Origin: CALLMM01 sp964429855
GTDB taxonomy: Bacteria; Armatimonadota; Chthonomonadetes; Chthonomonadales; CAJBBX01
Length of the DNA stretch: 64,000 nucleotides
Assembly (NCBI GenBank): GCA_964429855.1
Contig: CAYSDM010000015.1
Span: forward strand, 11,418 to 75,417
Direction: 5' to 3'
In this document: positions 33,834 through 42,532 of the stretch, in pieces
How positions within the stretch are numbered: the stretch's first letter is position 1
Layout of the letters: the number at the start of each line of letters is the position of its first letter
Notes under the pieces: model-generated
Told to the model about the DNA's origin: nothing
The model's input: only the letters and a program-made list of their open reading frames with translations
Databases searched by the model: none
Translations under genes and position numbers: made by a program

Positions 33834-35585
33834 ATGACTCTCGATTCTCGCCGTCGCGATCTGTTGCTGCTGGTTGGACTCTGCGGTCTCTGTTTCTTCT
33901 GGCGGCTGGGCGCAATCGGTCTCTTCGACTTCAATGAAGGTCTGTACGTTCAGGCCGCTCGCGAGATGTACCTTCGCAGCGACCTGATTACGGCAACCGT
34001 CAACGGGGTCTACTTCTTCGATAAGCCTCCGTTCGCGCTCTGGTGCGCGGTCTTCTCGTTCTACCTGTTCGGCGTTTCGGAGTTTGCGGCGCGGTTTCCG
34101 GTTGCGCTCTCCGCCACGCTGCTGACGTTTCTCGTCTACGGATTCGGCGCGCGCTATTTCGGGCGTCTGGCGGGGCTGCTGGCGGCGGCGATGGTCGCCC
34201 TCAATCCGATGATGTTCGGCACGGCGCGCCAGATGACGATGGATATTCATCAGAGTCTCTGGTTTGCGGTCGCTCTGGTATGCTTTTTCGCCGCCTATCA
34301 GTCGAAGACTCCGCGCGGGAAGTGGCTGTCCCTCGGTCTGTGGGCAGGATGCGGGCTGTCGTTTATGTCCAAGAGCGTGCCGGGGCTTTTTCCGCTCTAT
34401 GTCGCCTTCGTCTTCATTCTGATTCAGGAACGGTTTCAAATACGCGCGGTCTGGACGCGCATTCGTGAAACGAAACCGCTTCCCGGTCTGCTTGTGCTGG
34501 CAGTCATCATCTCCCCCTGGCATATTCTGGCATATCGCGTCCATGGAGAAATTTTCTATCAGGAGTACTGGGTACTGCACCATGTCGCGCTTCTCCATGG
34601 AACCGATTTCAGCCATGCCCAGCCTTTCTGGTACTATCTCCCCGCGCTGCTGCTCGGTCTGTTTCCCTGGAGCCTCTTTCTGCCTGCCGCCCTCTGGCAG
34701 GCGCTTCGCCCGAAAACGATAGAGGATTCCGAATCTTCGCCGCCAGAAGCGGCTGTTGCCCGTCTGTTCATCCTGATCTGGACGCTGAGCATCCTACTGC
34801 TGTTCAGCGCTATGACCTCCAAGCTGATCAGCTACCTCCTGCCGATGTATGCGGCGGCGGCTCTGCTGGTCGGCGACTGGATGGCGCGGGCGATAAAGGC
34901 TCCGAAGGAGCGCGCGCTCCGGTTCACCACGTTGACGCTGTCCATCGCGGCGGTCGGACTGCTTATCGCCGGGATGGTCGGGCTGCACTGGATCGCCAGT
35001 GCGCCTGGAGCCGCCAGAGCGCGGGAAGATTTACCGCTGGAACTGCAGGCTCTTATCCGCAACATCCTGATCGTTGTGGCGTTGGGATTCTCGGCGGTGG
35101 CGGCTCTGATATGGACGGGACGCCGACTTTCGGGAGTGAGCGCGATGGCAGCCACGATGTCGGCGTTTTTCGGACTGGCGCTGTGGCAGGGATCCGCCTC
35201 GATACAGTCTGCGCTGCACACTCCCCTGCATACGCTGGCGCAGGAAGCCGGGATGAAGCTGCAGACCGGCACGCCGCTGGCGGTCTATATCGGTCAGCCG
35301 CGCCGCCCCAGCGTCTTCTTCTATATGCCCGCTTCCGTCTTTCGCCTCATACCGGGAGAGCCGAACCGAAAAAACTATCTTCTGGAGACGGGAGAGGCTC
35401 CGGCGCTGATCGCCTTCCTGGAGACGAACCGCCCCGCCTACATCCTGACCGATGCCCGACGCGCCGAGACGCTGCTCTCCGCCTCCCCATCGCTGGTCGT
35501 GATCGAGAGTCAGGGAAAATGGCGGCTGCTGCGCTCGGAACTTCTGCCTCAGACCCTCGATATGCGGGAGGAGTTGCCGCGATGA
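33834..35585 (+). CDS. GT39-type membrane glycosyltransferase (ArnT/PMT-like), first of a tandem pair
   Basis: 583 residues with about 11 to 13 hydrophobic helices. The first periplasmic loop has the acidic motif of GT-C enzymes (FDFNEGLYVQAAREMYL, residues 31-47), followed by KPPFALW. FWRLGAIGLF at the start and FYYLPALLL-like WYYLPALLLGLFPWSL in the middle are typical of ArnT/GT39 relatives, which transfer sugars from lipid-linked donors to lipids or proteins at the outer face of the inner membrane. The acceptor is unknown. Its stop overlaps the start of a second gene of the same family (ATGA). Confidence 0.88.
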   Translation: MTLDSRRRDLLLLVGLCGLCFFWRLGAIGLFDFNEGLYVQAAREMYLRSDLITATVNGVYFFDKPPFALWCAVFSFYLFGVSEFAARFPVALSATLLTFLVYGFGARYFGRLAGLLAAAMVALNPMMFGTARQMTMDIHQSLWFAVALVCFFAAYQSKTPRGKWLSLGLWAGCGLSFMSKSVPGLFPLYVAFVFILIQERFQIRAVWTRIRETKPLPGLLVLAVIISPWHILAYRVHGEIFYQEYWVLHHVALLHGTDFSHAQPFWYYLPALLLGLFPWSLFLPAALWQALRPKTIEDSESSPPEAAVARLFILIWTLSILLLFSAMTSKLISYLLPMYAAAALLVGDWMARAIKAPKERALRFTTLTLSIAAVGLLIAGMVGLHWIASAPGAARAREDLPLELQALIRNILIVVALGFSAVAALIWTGRRLSGVSAMAATMSAFFGLALWQGSASIQSALHTPLHTLAQEAGMKLQTGTPLAVYIGQPRRPSVFFYMPASVFRLIPGEPNRKNYLLETGEAPALIAFLETNRPAYILTDARRAETLLSASPSLVVIESQGKWRLLRSELLPQTLDMREELPR

Positions 35586-37327
35586 GGCAGCCCCCTGAAG
35601 AGACCCGCGCCCTTTGTGTCCATTCCCGCACCGTCTGGCTTCTCGCGCTGCTCTGCCTGTTTGTCTTCTTCTGGCGGCTGGGCGGGAACGGGCTGTTCGA
35701 TCTGGATGAGGCGTTGTATGCGGTATCTGCGCGTGAGATGCGCCTGAGCGGAGACTATGTGACGCCCCGAATCAACGGCGAACTGTTCTTTGAAAAGCCT
35801 CCGATGGTCTACTGGGCGGCGGCGGCAATGTTTGCGGCTTTCGGGGTGAACGAGTTTGCGGCGAGGCTTCCGGCCGCGCTGTCGAGCGCGATTCTGACCG
35901 GAATGATCTTCTGGTTCGGCGGGCGGCAGTTTGGCAGGCGCGCCGGATTCCTGGCGGCGGCATTCTTTACGCTCAGCCCGCTGGTTCTGGGCGCGGCGCG
36001 CCAGTTGACGATGGACGCGCTGCTCGATCTCTGGATCGCCTTTGCGCTGTTCTGCTTCTTTATGGGGCGCGATACGGGAAGAGCGGGCTGGTATTATGGA
36101 TTCTGGGCAGCCTGCGGACTCGGCGTGCTGACCAAAGGCGCGCCGGGACTGATCTTTCCGGTCGGCATCGCCCTGCTCTTTCTGGCATTTTCGGAGCGGT
36201 TTCAGCTTCGCGGCATGCTGCGGGGCATCGCTGCCGCCAGACCCCTCCACGGTCTGCTGCTCTTTTCGCTCATCGTTCTGCCCTGGCATCTGGCGGCATG
36301 GCGCGCCAACGGCGACGCCTTTGTGCAGGAGTATATCGTCCGACAGCATATTGAGCGGTTCCGCGGCGGCGACGAGGCGCACCGCGCCCCGTTCTGGTTC
36401 TATCTGCCGGGATTTCTGGTCGGCTTTTTCCCCTGGAGTGTTCTTATACCGGCGGCGCTGTTCGGACGACTGCCGAAAACGTCTCCCCCCTCTCCTGAAC
36501 CGCAATCCCTGTCCGATTCAGGGCTGTCCGCCGATAATCAGGCGCGCCTGCTGCTCAAAATCTGGTTCGCGGTTATCTTTCTCTTCTTCTCCGCCAGCGG
36601 TTCCAAACTGATCAGTTATATCCTGCCGATGTATGCGGCGGCGGCGCTGCTTGCCGGGGACTGGTGCAGCCGCGTGATGGAGCGGCAGAACGCGCGGCGC
36701 GGTCTGCTGGTCGGAGCCGGGGGCGGGATGGCGATTGCGCTGCTCTGTTATCTGGCGGTGGTCTTCCATCACCCGGTCATCCGCCTGATCGAGCGCATCT
36801 CCGGGCAGTCGGCGCGGGTGGAGAGCGTGCCGCCCGCCTTTCTGGAACTGGCGGCGCATCTGTTCGGCGCGGGGGCGCTGGCGACCGGTCTGTTCTTTGT
36901 CCTGCTTCTGTTTCGCCGGGTTAAGGCGGCTTTCGGGGGGCTGCTGGCGGGAATGACGCTTTTCGTGGGCGTGGCGATTGTGGAGGGGCTGCCGATCATT
37001 GACGGCTTTTTCATGCGTCCGCTGCACACGCTGACACGACAGGCGGGACAGGAGGCTCTGCAGGGCGTTCCGCTCGCGCTCTACATCGGTCCCCCGCGCC
37101 GTCCCAGCGTCTACTTCTATCTGCCCGACGCGCTGATGCAGGCGCGTTCCCGCGAGACTCGCCGGGTGCAGGAGTATCTGCACAGTTCCGACGTGGATCG
37201 GTTTCTTGCGCAGACCCGTCCGGCGATTATTCTGACCGACGAAAAACGCGCCGCCCGTCTGCTGGCGCTGCCCTCCATCCATATTTTTGCCCGTCAGGAT
37301 CGCTGGCTGCTGCTGCGCTCGGAGTAA
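35582..37327 (+). CDS. GT39-type membrane glycosyltransferase, second of a tandem pair
   Basis: 581 residues, a paralogue of the preceding gene: FFWRLGGNGLFDLDEALYAVSAREMRL replaces FFWRLGAIGLFDFNEGLYVQAAREMYL, and FFEKPPMVYW, PFWFYLPGFLVGFFPWSVL and SKLISYILPMYAAAALLAGDW recur. The acidic D/E pair in the first loop is kept, so both copies could be active with different acceptors. The frame is open for 157 codons further upstream, but that stretch lies inside the first gene in another frame; ATG 35582 overlaps its stop. It ends 14 bases before the convergent methyltransferase gene. Confidence 0.9.
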   Translation: MRQPPEETRALCVHSRTVWLLALLCLFVFFWRLGGNGLFDLDEALYAVSAREMRLSGDYVTPRINGELFFEKPPMVYWAAAAMFAAFGVNEFAARLPAALSSAILTGMIFWFGGRQFGRRAGFLAAAFFTLSPLVLGAARQLTMDALLDLWIAFALFCFFMGRDTGRAGWYYGFWAACGLGVLTKGAPGLIFPVGIALLFLAFSERFQLRGMLRGIAAARPLHGLLLFSLIVLPWHLAAWRANGDAFVQEYIVRQHIERFRGGDEAHRAPFWFYLPGFLVGFFPWSVLIPAALFGRLPKTSPPSPEPQSLSDSGLSADNQARLLLKIWFAVIFLFFSASGSKLISYILPMYAAAALLAGDWCSRVMERQNARRGLLVGAGGGMAIALLCYLAVVFHHPVIRLIERISGQSARVESVPPAFLELAAHLFGAGALATGLFFVLLLFRRVKAAFGGLLAGMTLFVGVAIVEGLPIIDGFFMRPLHTLTRQAGQEALQGVPLALYIGPPRRPSVYFYLPDALMQARSRETRRVQEYLHSSDVDRFLAQTRPAIILTDEKRAARLLALPSIHIFARQDRWLLLRSE

Positions 37328-37341
37328 CGCTCCTTTACGGA

Positions 37342-38109
37342 CTATGCGGGTCGCTGCGCGACAAAGAAGATCCGGTCGGTGGTCGGGCGAACGGGCTTGA
37401 AGGTGTATGCGTGGAGCGTCTCGATTCGCTCGAAACCGGCGCAGGTCAGCATCTCCCGAAGCTCGTCCTCGCGATAGGCAAACTGAACATGCGTCTCGCG
37501 AAACTCCTGATCCACCCCGTTCCGGTCACGCAGAAAGAAGCGCATATATACCCGGCACAGGCGCGTCTCCGGCTCATATTCGCTCTTCCAGACGTAGCGC
37601 AGGCGCGCCTGAGAACTCATATTGTCCTGATCGAAGAAGTGGTTTGCCAGCGCGAACTCCGCATTGATATCGAAGATGAAGAGTCCGCCGGGGGAGAGAT
37701 GCGCGAAGACTCGCTCTACCGCCTTCGCCAGTTGGTCGGGCTGCAGGATGTAGTTGAGGCTGTCGAAAAAGCAGACGCAGAGATCAAACGGAGCTTCCGG
37801 GAGATCGAGCAGCGCGGCATCCTGCACATAGTAGGGGATGGCGAGACCGCGACGGGCGGCTTTGCGGCGGGCTTCGGCGATCATCGCTTCCGAAAGGTCT
37901 ACGCCAACCAGTTTGTATCCCTTTTCGGTCAGCATCTGCGCCACCGTCCCCGTCCCGCAGGCCAGATCCAGCACACGGCGCGGGGCGGCATGACGCGCCG
38001 ACAACAGCCGATCCAGATAGCGCACCCAGCTTTTGTAGGGGACGCCCTGCATCAGCGTGTCGTAGTAGGGAGCGATTCCGCTGAACTGCGGATATTCCGG
38101 GTACGACAT
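37342..38109 (-). CDS. class I SAM-dependent methyltransferase
   Basis: 255 residues. Motif I is RVLDLACGTGTVAQML (45-60), then VGVDLSEAMIAEAR (motif II), AALLDLPEAPFDLCVCFFDSLNYIL and LSPGGLFIFDIN (post I and motif III). This is the common small-molecule methyltransferase fold of UbiE/COQ5-like or Methyltransf_25 type, and the substrate cannot be read. It is the last gene of the minus-strand iron operon, 30 bases after feoA, but a link to iron is not implied by the sequence. Confidence 0.85.
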   Translation of the reverse strand: MSYPEYPQFSGIAPYYDTLMQGVPYKSWVRYLDRLLSARHAAPRRVLDLACGTGTVAQMLTEKGYKLVGVDLSEAMIAEARRKAARRGLAIPYYVQDAALLDLPEAPFDLCVCFFDSLNYILQPDQLAKAVERVFAHLSPGGLFIFDINAEFALANHFFDQDNMSSQARLRYVWKSEYEPETRLCRVYMRFFLRDRNGVDQEFRETHVQFAYREDELREMLTCAGFERIETLHAYTFKPVRPTTDRIFFVAQRPA

Positions 38110-38139
38110 GAGGTTATTTCCGCGCGCGCGCGGACATTC

Positions 38140-38400
38140 TCATGCCTCCGCGCGCACCTGAATCAGCGACGCCGACTCCCAATCCAGCGCCAGATGCGTG
38201 TAGCCGACCGCGATTACAAAGGAGGGAAATCGCTGCAGAACGCGCACGCGCACGCCGGGCATCACGCCCAGCGCCATCAGCTTGTTGCGATCATGCGGGG
38301 ACGAATCCGACAGCGACAGCACCACTCCCCACGCGCCGGTATCCAGGCAGGACAAGGGAAGATCGCTCGATACTTTCGGTAACCTATTTCGTCGTGCCAA
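38140..38400 (-). CDS. feoA: FeoA-domain ferrous iron transport accessory protein
   Basis: 86 residues with one FeoA/SH3-like domain: LSSLDTGAWG-like LSCLDTGAWGVVLSL at the start, MALGVMPGVRVRVLQRFPSFVIAVGYTHLALDWESASLIQV in the core. FeoA binds the FeoB transporter from the cytoplasmic side. The frame begins with a TTG that overlaps the end of the zinc-ribbon gene by 17 bases; no nearby ATG or GTG gives a better start, so the exact N terminus is uncertain. Position after feoB is the reverse of the commonest feoA-feoB order. Confidence 0.8.
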   Translation of the reverse strand: MARRNRLPKVSSDLPLSCLDTGAWGVVLSLSDSSPHDRNKLMALGVMPGVRVRVLQRFPSFVIAVGYTHLALDWESASLIQVRAEA

Positions 38401-38572
38401 CGCGGCGCTTCCCCCATTTCTGGAATAGTTTCAGCAGATTGGGCGTCTGCGGAATCTCATAACCGCAGCGCGGGCACTTTACCATGCGGCACCCGCCAAA
38501 CGAGGCGCAGCGTCCGCACGCTTTTGCCCCGTCCTCTTCGTTAAAATCGTGAAGGCAGAAACTGCATCTCAT
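38384..38572 (-). CDS. FeoB-associated Cys-rich zinc-ribbon protein
   Basis: 62 residues with four CxxC-type groups: RCSFCLHDF, ACGRCASFGGC and KCPRCGYEIPQTPNLLKLFQKW. This resembles small soluble zinc-ribbon proteins found beside feoA/feoB genes in Chloroflexi and relatives. The role could be iron or redox sensing, but it is not established. I start it at ATG 38572 (MRCSFC); three codons of open frame precede it. It overlaps the TTG start of feoA. Confidence 0.75.
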   Translation of the reverse strand: MRCSFCLHDFNEEDGAKACGRCASFGGCRMVKCPRCGYEIPQTPNLLKLFQKWGKRRVGTTK

Positions 38573-38653
38573 GGCGACCACTCTACCGCCGGATAGACGG
38601 CTTCTTCTATTATTGGCTTTCGCAAACTGAATACGCAGGAGACTGGCTTTCCG

Positions 38654-40114
38654 CTACAATTTGATCGGGAGAATCTTCAACAACTGATTGAGGGCGATCC
38701 CGACAATCAGCGCAAATGGAAAGATGAATCCCGCCATCATCAGCGCCATCTTCATGCCGCGCTCTTTCTTCATCATCAAAAACTGCGCCACGCAGGGCAG
38801 AAAGATCGTCAGGGTCACGACGCTGACCAGCAGTTGGTTGACCGACAACTGATCCTTGATCCGCTCCAGTCCCGCCGCGCCATAGTCCCGTCGGAAGAAC
38901 CCGAACAGAAACGCCTCCGACGCTTTATCCGGCAGACCCAGCAGGTGGACAATCGGATTCAGCATACGGATAACCAGGTCAAACAGCCCGGTCAACTGCC
39001 CGATCCAGATGACGACGCTGGCGATCACGAAGAGCGGTAACACCTCCAGAAAGTACCACTGCATCCGCGCCAGAGTCTTAACCGCGATATTGCTCAGGCT
39101 GGGCAGGCGCAGCGGCGGAATCTCCATCGTAAAACGCGCCGTCTCTCCCGGCAGCAGCTTCGCCGTCAACCAGCCGATCATCAGGAATATCCCCGCCATA
39201 ATGCCCACCCAGACCATAAAGGCGCGAGGATGTCCCGCCAGCATGGCGGTCATCAAGCCGATCTGCGCGGAGCAGGGGATCGCCAGCGAGAGCAGAAACG
39301 TGGCGATAATCCGCTCGCGGCGCGTCTCCAGAATGCGGGTCACGATGGTCGCCATCGTGTCGCAGCCGAAACCGAGTACGATGGGAATGACCGCCTTTCC
39401 GTTCAAACCGATTCGCTTGAACATCCGGTCTATCAGCATCGCCAGACGCGGGAAGTAGCCGGTGTCCTCCAGCACGGAGAACGCCAGAAAGAAGGTTCCC
39501 ACAATGGGAAAGACCAGCGCCACCGCATAGGTGATCCCCAGCGTCCAGATGCCGTACTCGCCCACAAAGAGACTCGACAGCCACTTCCAGGGGATCAGGC
39601 TCTCTACCTGCGCCACCACCCAGGGATTGATGATATTTCCGAACAGGTTCTCTTCCAGCAGACCGACCAGCGTGCCGCCGCCGAAGATTCCCACAAACTG
39701 ATACAGCCCGAACCAGAGCACCAGCAGCAGAATCGGTATGCCAGTCAGCGGAGACATGCACAGCCGTCCCAGATACTCCGCCAGTGAGGGACGAGCCTGT
39801 GCAGGATGCGAAACCACCCGCTCGGTGACGGCGCGAACAGCCGTGTGCCGCTGGAGTGAGATGGCGACATCCAGCGGCTGATCCGCGCGCGAGTGCGCCG
39901 CCTGAAGCCGCTTCTCGATGGCGGCGAATCGCTCACCCTCCACTTCGCGCACCATCGCCAGGATTTCCGGATCCTCCTGCAGCAGAAGCAGGGCGACCGC
40001 GCGGGGTGTCAACCGATAGGAATCGGAGAGCAGGGAGGTCAGGTCTACAAGGGTCTCTTCGAGCGCCGGATCATACTGAAACGGCTGCGGGCGTTCGGGA
40101 GCGAATGAACTCAT
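38654..40114 (-). CDS. feoB: FeoB membrane permease part (separate gene)
   Basis: 486 residues, corresponding to the C-terminal two-thirds of FeoB. It starts with a short linker (YDPALEETLVDL), then helical part and the two Gate (nucleoside-recognition-like) domains: YGIWTLGITYAVALVFPIVGTFFLAFSVLEDTGYFPRLAMLIDRMF with GFGCDTMATIVTRI, and FFRRDYGAAGL. These form the Fe(II) channel. The GTP-binding half is in a separate gene just upstream, in another reading frame and overlapping by 44 bases. Start ATG 40114 has only a weak ribosome site, consistent with translational coupling. Confidence 0.88.
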   Translation of the reverse strand: MSSFAPERPQPFQYDPALEETLVDLTSLLSDSYRLTPRAVALLLLQEDPEILAMVREVEGERFAAIEKRLQAAHSRADQPLDVAISLQRHTAVRAVTERVVSHPAQARPSLAEYLGRLCMSPLTGIPILLLVLWFGLYQFVGIFGGGTLVGLLEENLFGNIINPWVVAQVESLIPWKWLSSLFVGEYGIWTLGITYAVALVFPIVGTFFLAFSVLEDTGYFPRLAMLIDRMFKRIGLNGKAVIPIVLGFGCDTMATIVTRILETRRERIIATFLLSLAIPCSAQIGLMTAMLAGHPRAFMVWVGIMAGIFLMIGWLTAKLLPGETARFTMEIPPLRLPSLSNIAVKTLARMQWYFLEVLPLFVIASVVIWIGQLTGLFDLVIRMLNPIVHLLGLPDKASEAFLFGFFRRDYGAAGLERIKDQLSVNQLLVSVVTLTIFLPCVAQFLMMKKERGMKMALMMAGFIFPFALIVGIALNQLLKILPIKL

Positions 40115-40694
40115 CTATCGCGTTCCGAAGCTCTTCCAAACCGCGACCACTTAAAACCGCCGTCCCGATGACAGGAACGCCGACCGCGCCTTGTAGAGCC
40201 TCCAGATCAATTTTCATGCCGATACGTTCGGCTTCATCCATCATATTGACGACCAGAATGACCGGCAGTCCCGCCTCGATTAACTGCAGCGTGAAGGGGA
40301 GCATCCGCTCCAGATTCTTCGCATCCGCCATATGCAGCACCAGATCCGCCGCTTCCGACAGGATCAGGGCGCGCCCGACTCGCTCCTCTTCAGAGAGGGG
40401 ACGCAGCGAATACATGCCGGGGGTATCCACCACCTCATACAACGTCTCGCCCTGACGCATCCGCCCGCGCGCCACTTCGACCGTTGTGCCGGGATAGTTC
40501 GAGACGACCATATAGTGACCGGTCAACCGGTTGAAGAGGACGCTCTTGCCCACATTGGGATTGCCGACGATCATCACCCGCCGACGAGGAGACTCATCCT
40601 CTTCCCCCACCTGCGACTCAACCGCATCGGTCTGCGTGCGCCGAGCGCCCCGCACGGCATCGCGCACAATATCGAAAAAGGGTATTCGGGTCAT
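40071..40694 (-). CDS. feoB: FeoB GTP-binding domain (separate gene)
   Basis: 207 residues with the G-protein motifs G1 GNPNVGKS (44-51), G2 YPGTTVE, G3 DTPG and G4 NMMD, as in the N-terminal domain of FeoB. The rest of the protein is encoded in a different frame from 40114. Since the family is normally one polypeptide, this is either a natural split (both halves have start and stop codons and keep every motif) or a frameshift in the sequence near the 44-base overlap. It follows dtxR by five bases, so iron status probably sets its expression. Confidence 0.88.
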   Translation of the reverse strand: MTRIPFFDIVRDAVRGARRTQTDAVESQVGEEDESPRRRVMIVGNPNVGKSVLFNRLTGHYMVVSNYPGTTVEVARGRMRQGETLYEVVDTPGMYSLRPLSEEERVGRALILSEAADLVLHMADAKNLERMLPFTLQLIEAGLPVILVVNMMDEAERIGMKIDLEALQGAVGVPVIGTAVLSGRGLEELRNAIDEFIRSRTPAAVSV

Positions 40695-40698
40695 GAAA

Positions 40699-41475
40699 TC
40701 AGGTTCGAGGATCGGCGGTCACCTGGACAATGCTCTCCGGTGAACGGTCCGGATGCCCGGTATGCACCCACAACGAGGTCATCACCTCCCTGCCGATGGC
40801 GACTGGACTGTCTCTTCCCTCCACCTTCAGCGTCAATACATCACCGAAGGGAGTTCTACCCATCGCCTCTACCTGCGCGCCGGGTATCAGACCGATCTCA
40901 TAGAGATAACTGAGAAACTCCTCGCGTTCATCCGTTATCTTTGCCACCCGCGCGCGGTCGCCGGGTTCCAGCGTGGAAAGCTGAACGGAGAGGTCTTCGC
41001 GCGTGGCATCCACCGGGTTTCCGTGCGGACAGGTCTGAGGATTGCCCATCGCCGCGGCGATCCGATCCGCGACTTCAGAGGAGATATAGTGCTCCAGCTT
41101 GCAGGCAAGATCGTGAACGCCGTCCCAGGGAAGCTCCAGAAAATCCACCAGAAGCCGCTCAATCAGGCGGTGCTTACGCAGCAGTTCAATGGCTAACGCC
41201 TCGCCCTTTTCAGTGCAGCGCACGCCCTGATAGGGAATATGCTCCACCAGCCCCAGATCCGCCATCCGCTTCAACATCGTGGTCACCGAGGGCGGAGCCA
41301 CCCCCATATACTGGGCGATCTCCCCCGTGCCAACCGTTGGAATCACGCGCTCAAGACGCCAGATGCCCTCGACATACTCTTCAATGCTTTCGGTCAACGG
41401 GCTTTTTTCGTGGTCTCTGGCTCCTTTGGGACGGCAGGAATCCGGAACGCGAAGATGAATATCTCGGACGGACAT
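40699..41475 (-). CDS. DtxR/MntR-family iron-dependent repressor
   Basis: 258 residues. Winged-helix part at about 30-90 (TESIEEYVEGIWRL, TGEIAQYMGVAPPSVTTMLKRMADLGLVEHIPYQGVRCTEKG), dimer/metal part at 95-160 (RKHRLIERLLVDFLELPWDGVHDLACKLEHYISSEVADRI, CPHGNPVD), and a C-terminal SH3/FeoA-like domain from about 165 (LEPGDRARVAKITDEREEFLSYL). It is the first gene of the feo operon and probably represses that operon when Fe(II) or Mn(II) is plentiful. The start at 41475 has gggag six bases upstream. A promoter and candidate operator lie 50-115 bases upstream. Confidence 0.9.
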   Translation of the reverse strand: MSVRDIHLRVPDSCRPKGARDHEKSPLTESIEEYVEGIWRLERVIPTVGTGEIAQYMGVAPPSVTTMLKRMADLGLVEHIPYQGVRCTEKGEALAIELLRKHRLIERLLVDFLELPWDGVHDLACKLEHYISSEVADRIAAAMGNPQTCPHGNPVDATREDLSVQLSTLEPGDRARVAKITDEREEFLSYLYEIGLIPGAQVEAMGRTPFGDVLTLKVEGRDSPVAIGREVMTSLWVHTGHPDRSPESIVQVTADPRT

Positions 41476-41526
41476 CGCTTACTCCCTTTATCCAGCAAAC
41501 AGAAGACTCTCCTCTATATTCACAAT

Positions 41527-41556
41527 AGTATAACATAACTAAATTCCATATGTCAA
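41527..41556 (-). promoter_or_regulatory. sigma70-type promoter of the dtxR-feo operon
   Basis: On the minus strand TTGACA (41556-41551), 18 bases, TATACT (41532-41527). The -10 overlaps an imperfect dyad TAGT-N8-ACTA, which may be a metal-regulator site. The dtxR start is 52 bases downstream. Confidence 0.65.
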
Positions 41557-41571
41557 CGCGCTGCAAAACAT

Positions 41572-41591
41572 TTTTTAGGCGAGGCTAAAAA
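41572..41591. promoter_or_regulatory. candidate DtxR-type operator upstream of the feo operon
   Basis: Inverted repeat TTTTTAG (41572-41578), six-base centre GCGAGG, CTAAAAA (41585-41591). The core TTAGGC-GA-GGCTAA is of the TTAGG...CCTAA type bound by DtxR/IdeR/MntR proteins. It lies 15 bases upstream of the -35. As an intrinsic terminator of DUF92 it would lack a T-run, so an operator reading is preferred. Confidence 0.4.
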
Positions 41592-41636
41592 CTGGATTAA
41601 TGGTAATCGCCCTGCGACCAACACGGGGATTGTCGC

Positions 41637-42485
41637 TCAGGCCGGATAGACGAAGTACGCCAGTAGAAACCAGACGAAGAGCGCGCCGAGAAGACTGGCG
41701 ATGAAGTTTACCAGGTCGTTGGTCATCCAGCGATAGCCGCGCCCCAGCCGAACGGGAGAGTCGGGACAGTGGATATTTCGTTCGGTCAGCGCGCCGCAGC
41801 GCAGGCAGCGATACTGCGCCTGGAAACTGCCTCCCAGAATGCTGTCTCCCAGAGCCGCAATGAAACCTGCCCAGGCGACCGCCAGCAGTTCCGGCACCTC
41901 CGGCTGCCAGAGAATATAGATCGAGCGAGGGGGCCAGGTCAGGATTCCGACCAGTCCGATGAAGAGAGAGCCGAGAAGCGCCGCCAGCAGTCCCAGCCAC
42001 GAAACCGCCCCGGAGGTTCCCGGATCCACCCGGCGCAGCGTGGTCACCATCCAGGGGCTGCCGCGCTGCAGGCTTCCGATTTCGGTGGCCCAGGTATCGG
42101 CGTTGACGGCAGCAAGCGAGGCAATCGCCATCATCAGCACGGTCTCGCGATACGCGCCCAGAAAGGGGAATATGGCGGCAAGAAGGGCGGCGACTCCGCC
42201 GTTGGCAAAAACCTGCAGGGCATCGCGAGTCGAGCCTTTTGCATAGAGGGCGTTGATCCGCTCCTTCCGCTTGCGCCCCATCTGCGAAAGCAGACTGGAG
42301 GAGAGGAAAAACGCCAGCAGGGGACCGGCAAATCCGATTCCGCCAAACCCGAAGATGAGAAACCCGACGACCAGCGCGGCGACCGCCCCGGAGAAGGAGA
42401 GCAGGCGCAGCCAGTAGGAGAAGCCGGCGACCAGCGCCGCCAGCGCGCCCCCGATCATCAGTTGTGTCAGCGAGAGAGTGGACAA
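41637..42485 (-). CDS. DUF92 integral membrane protein
   Basis: 282 residues with about seven hydrophobic helices and the family landmarks SGAVAALVVGFLIFGFGG, VNADTWATEIGSL and WLGLLAALLGSLFIG. DUF92 is related to plant VTE6-type phytyl-phosphate kinases; the bacterial function is unknown. A short Cys-containing loop (YRCLRCGALTERNIHCPDSPVRLG) lies between the last helices, an addition that could bind a metal. It ends about 46 bases before the candidate DtxR operator. Confidence 0.85.
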   Translation of the reverse strand: MSTLSLTQLMIGGALAALVAGFSYWLRLLSFSGAVAALVVGFLIFGFGGIGFAGPLLAFFLSSSLLSQMGRKRKERINALYAKGSTRDALQVFANGGVAALLAAIFPFLGAYRETVLMMAIASLAAVNADTWATEIGSLQRGSPWMVTTLRRVDPGTSGAVSWLGLLAALLGSLFIGLVGILTWPPRSIYILWQPEVPELLAVAWAGFIAALGDSILGGSFQAQYRCLRCGALTERNIHCPDSPVRLGRGYRWMTNDLVNFIASLLGALFVWFLLAYFVYPA

Positions 42486-42532
42486 AAAAGCCCTCGTCCG
42501 GCGGTCGGAGGTGTAAAAACCCTCCGTTTCGC

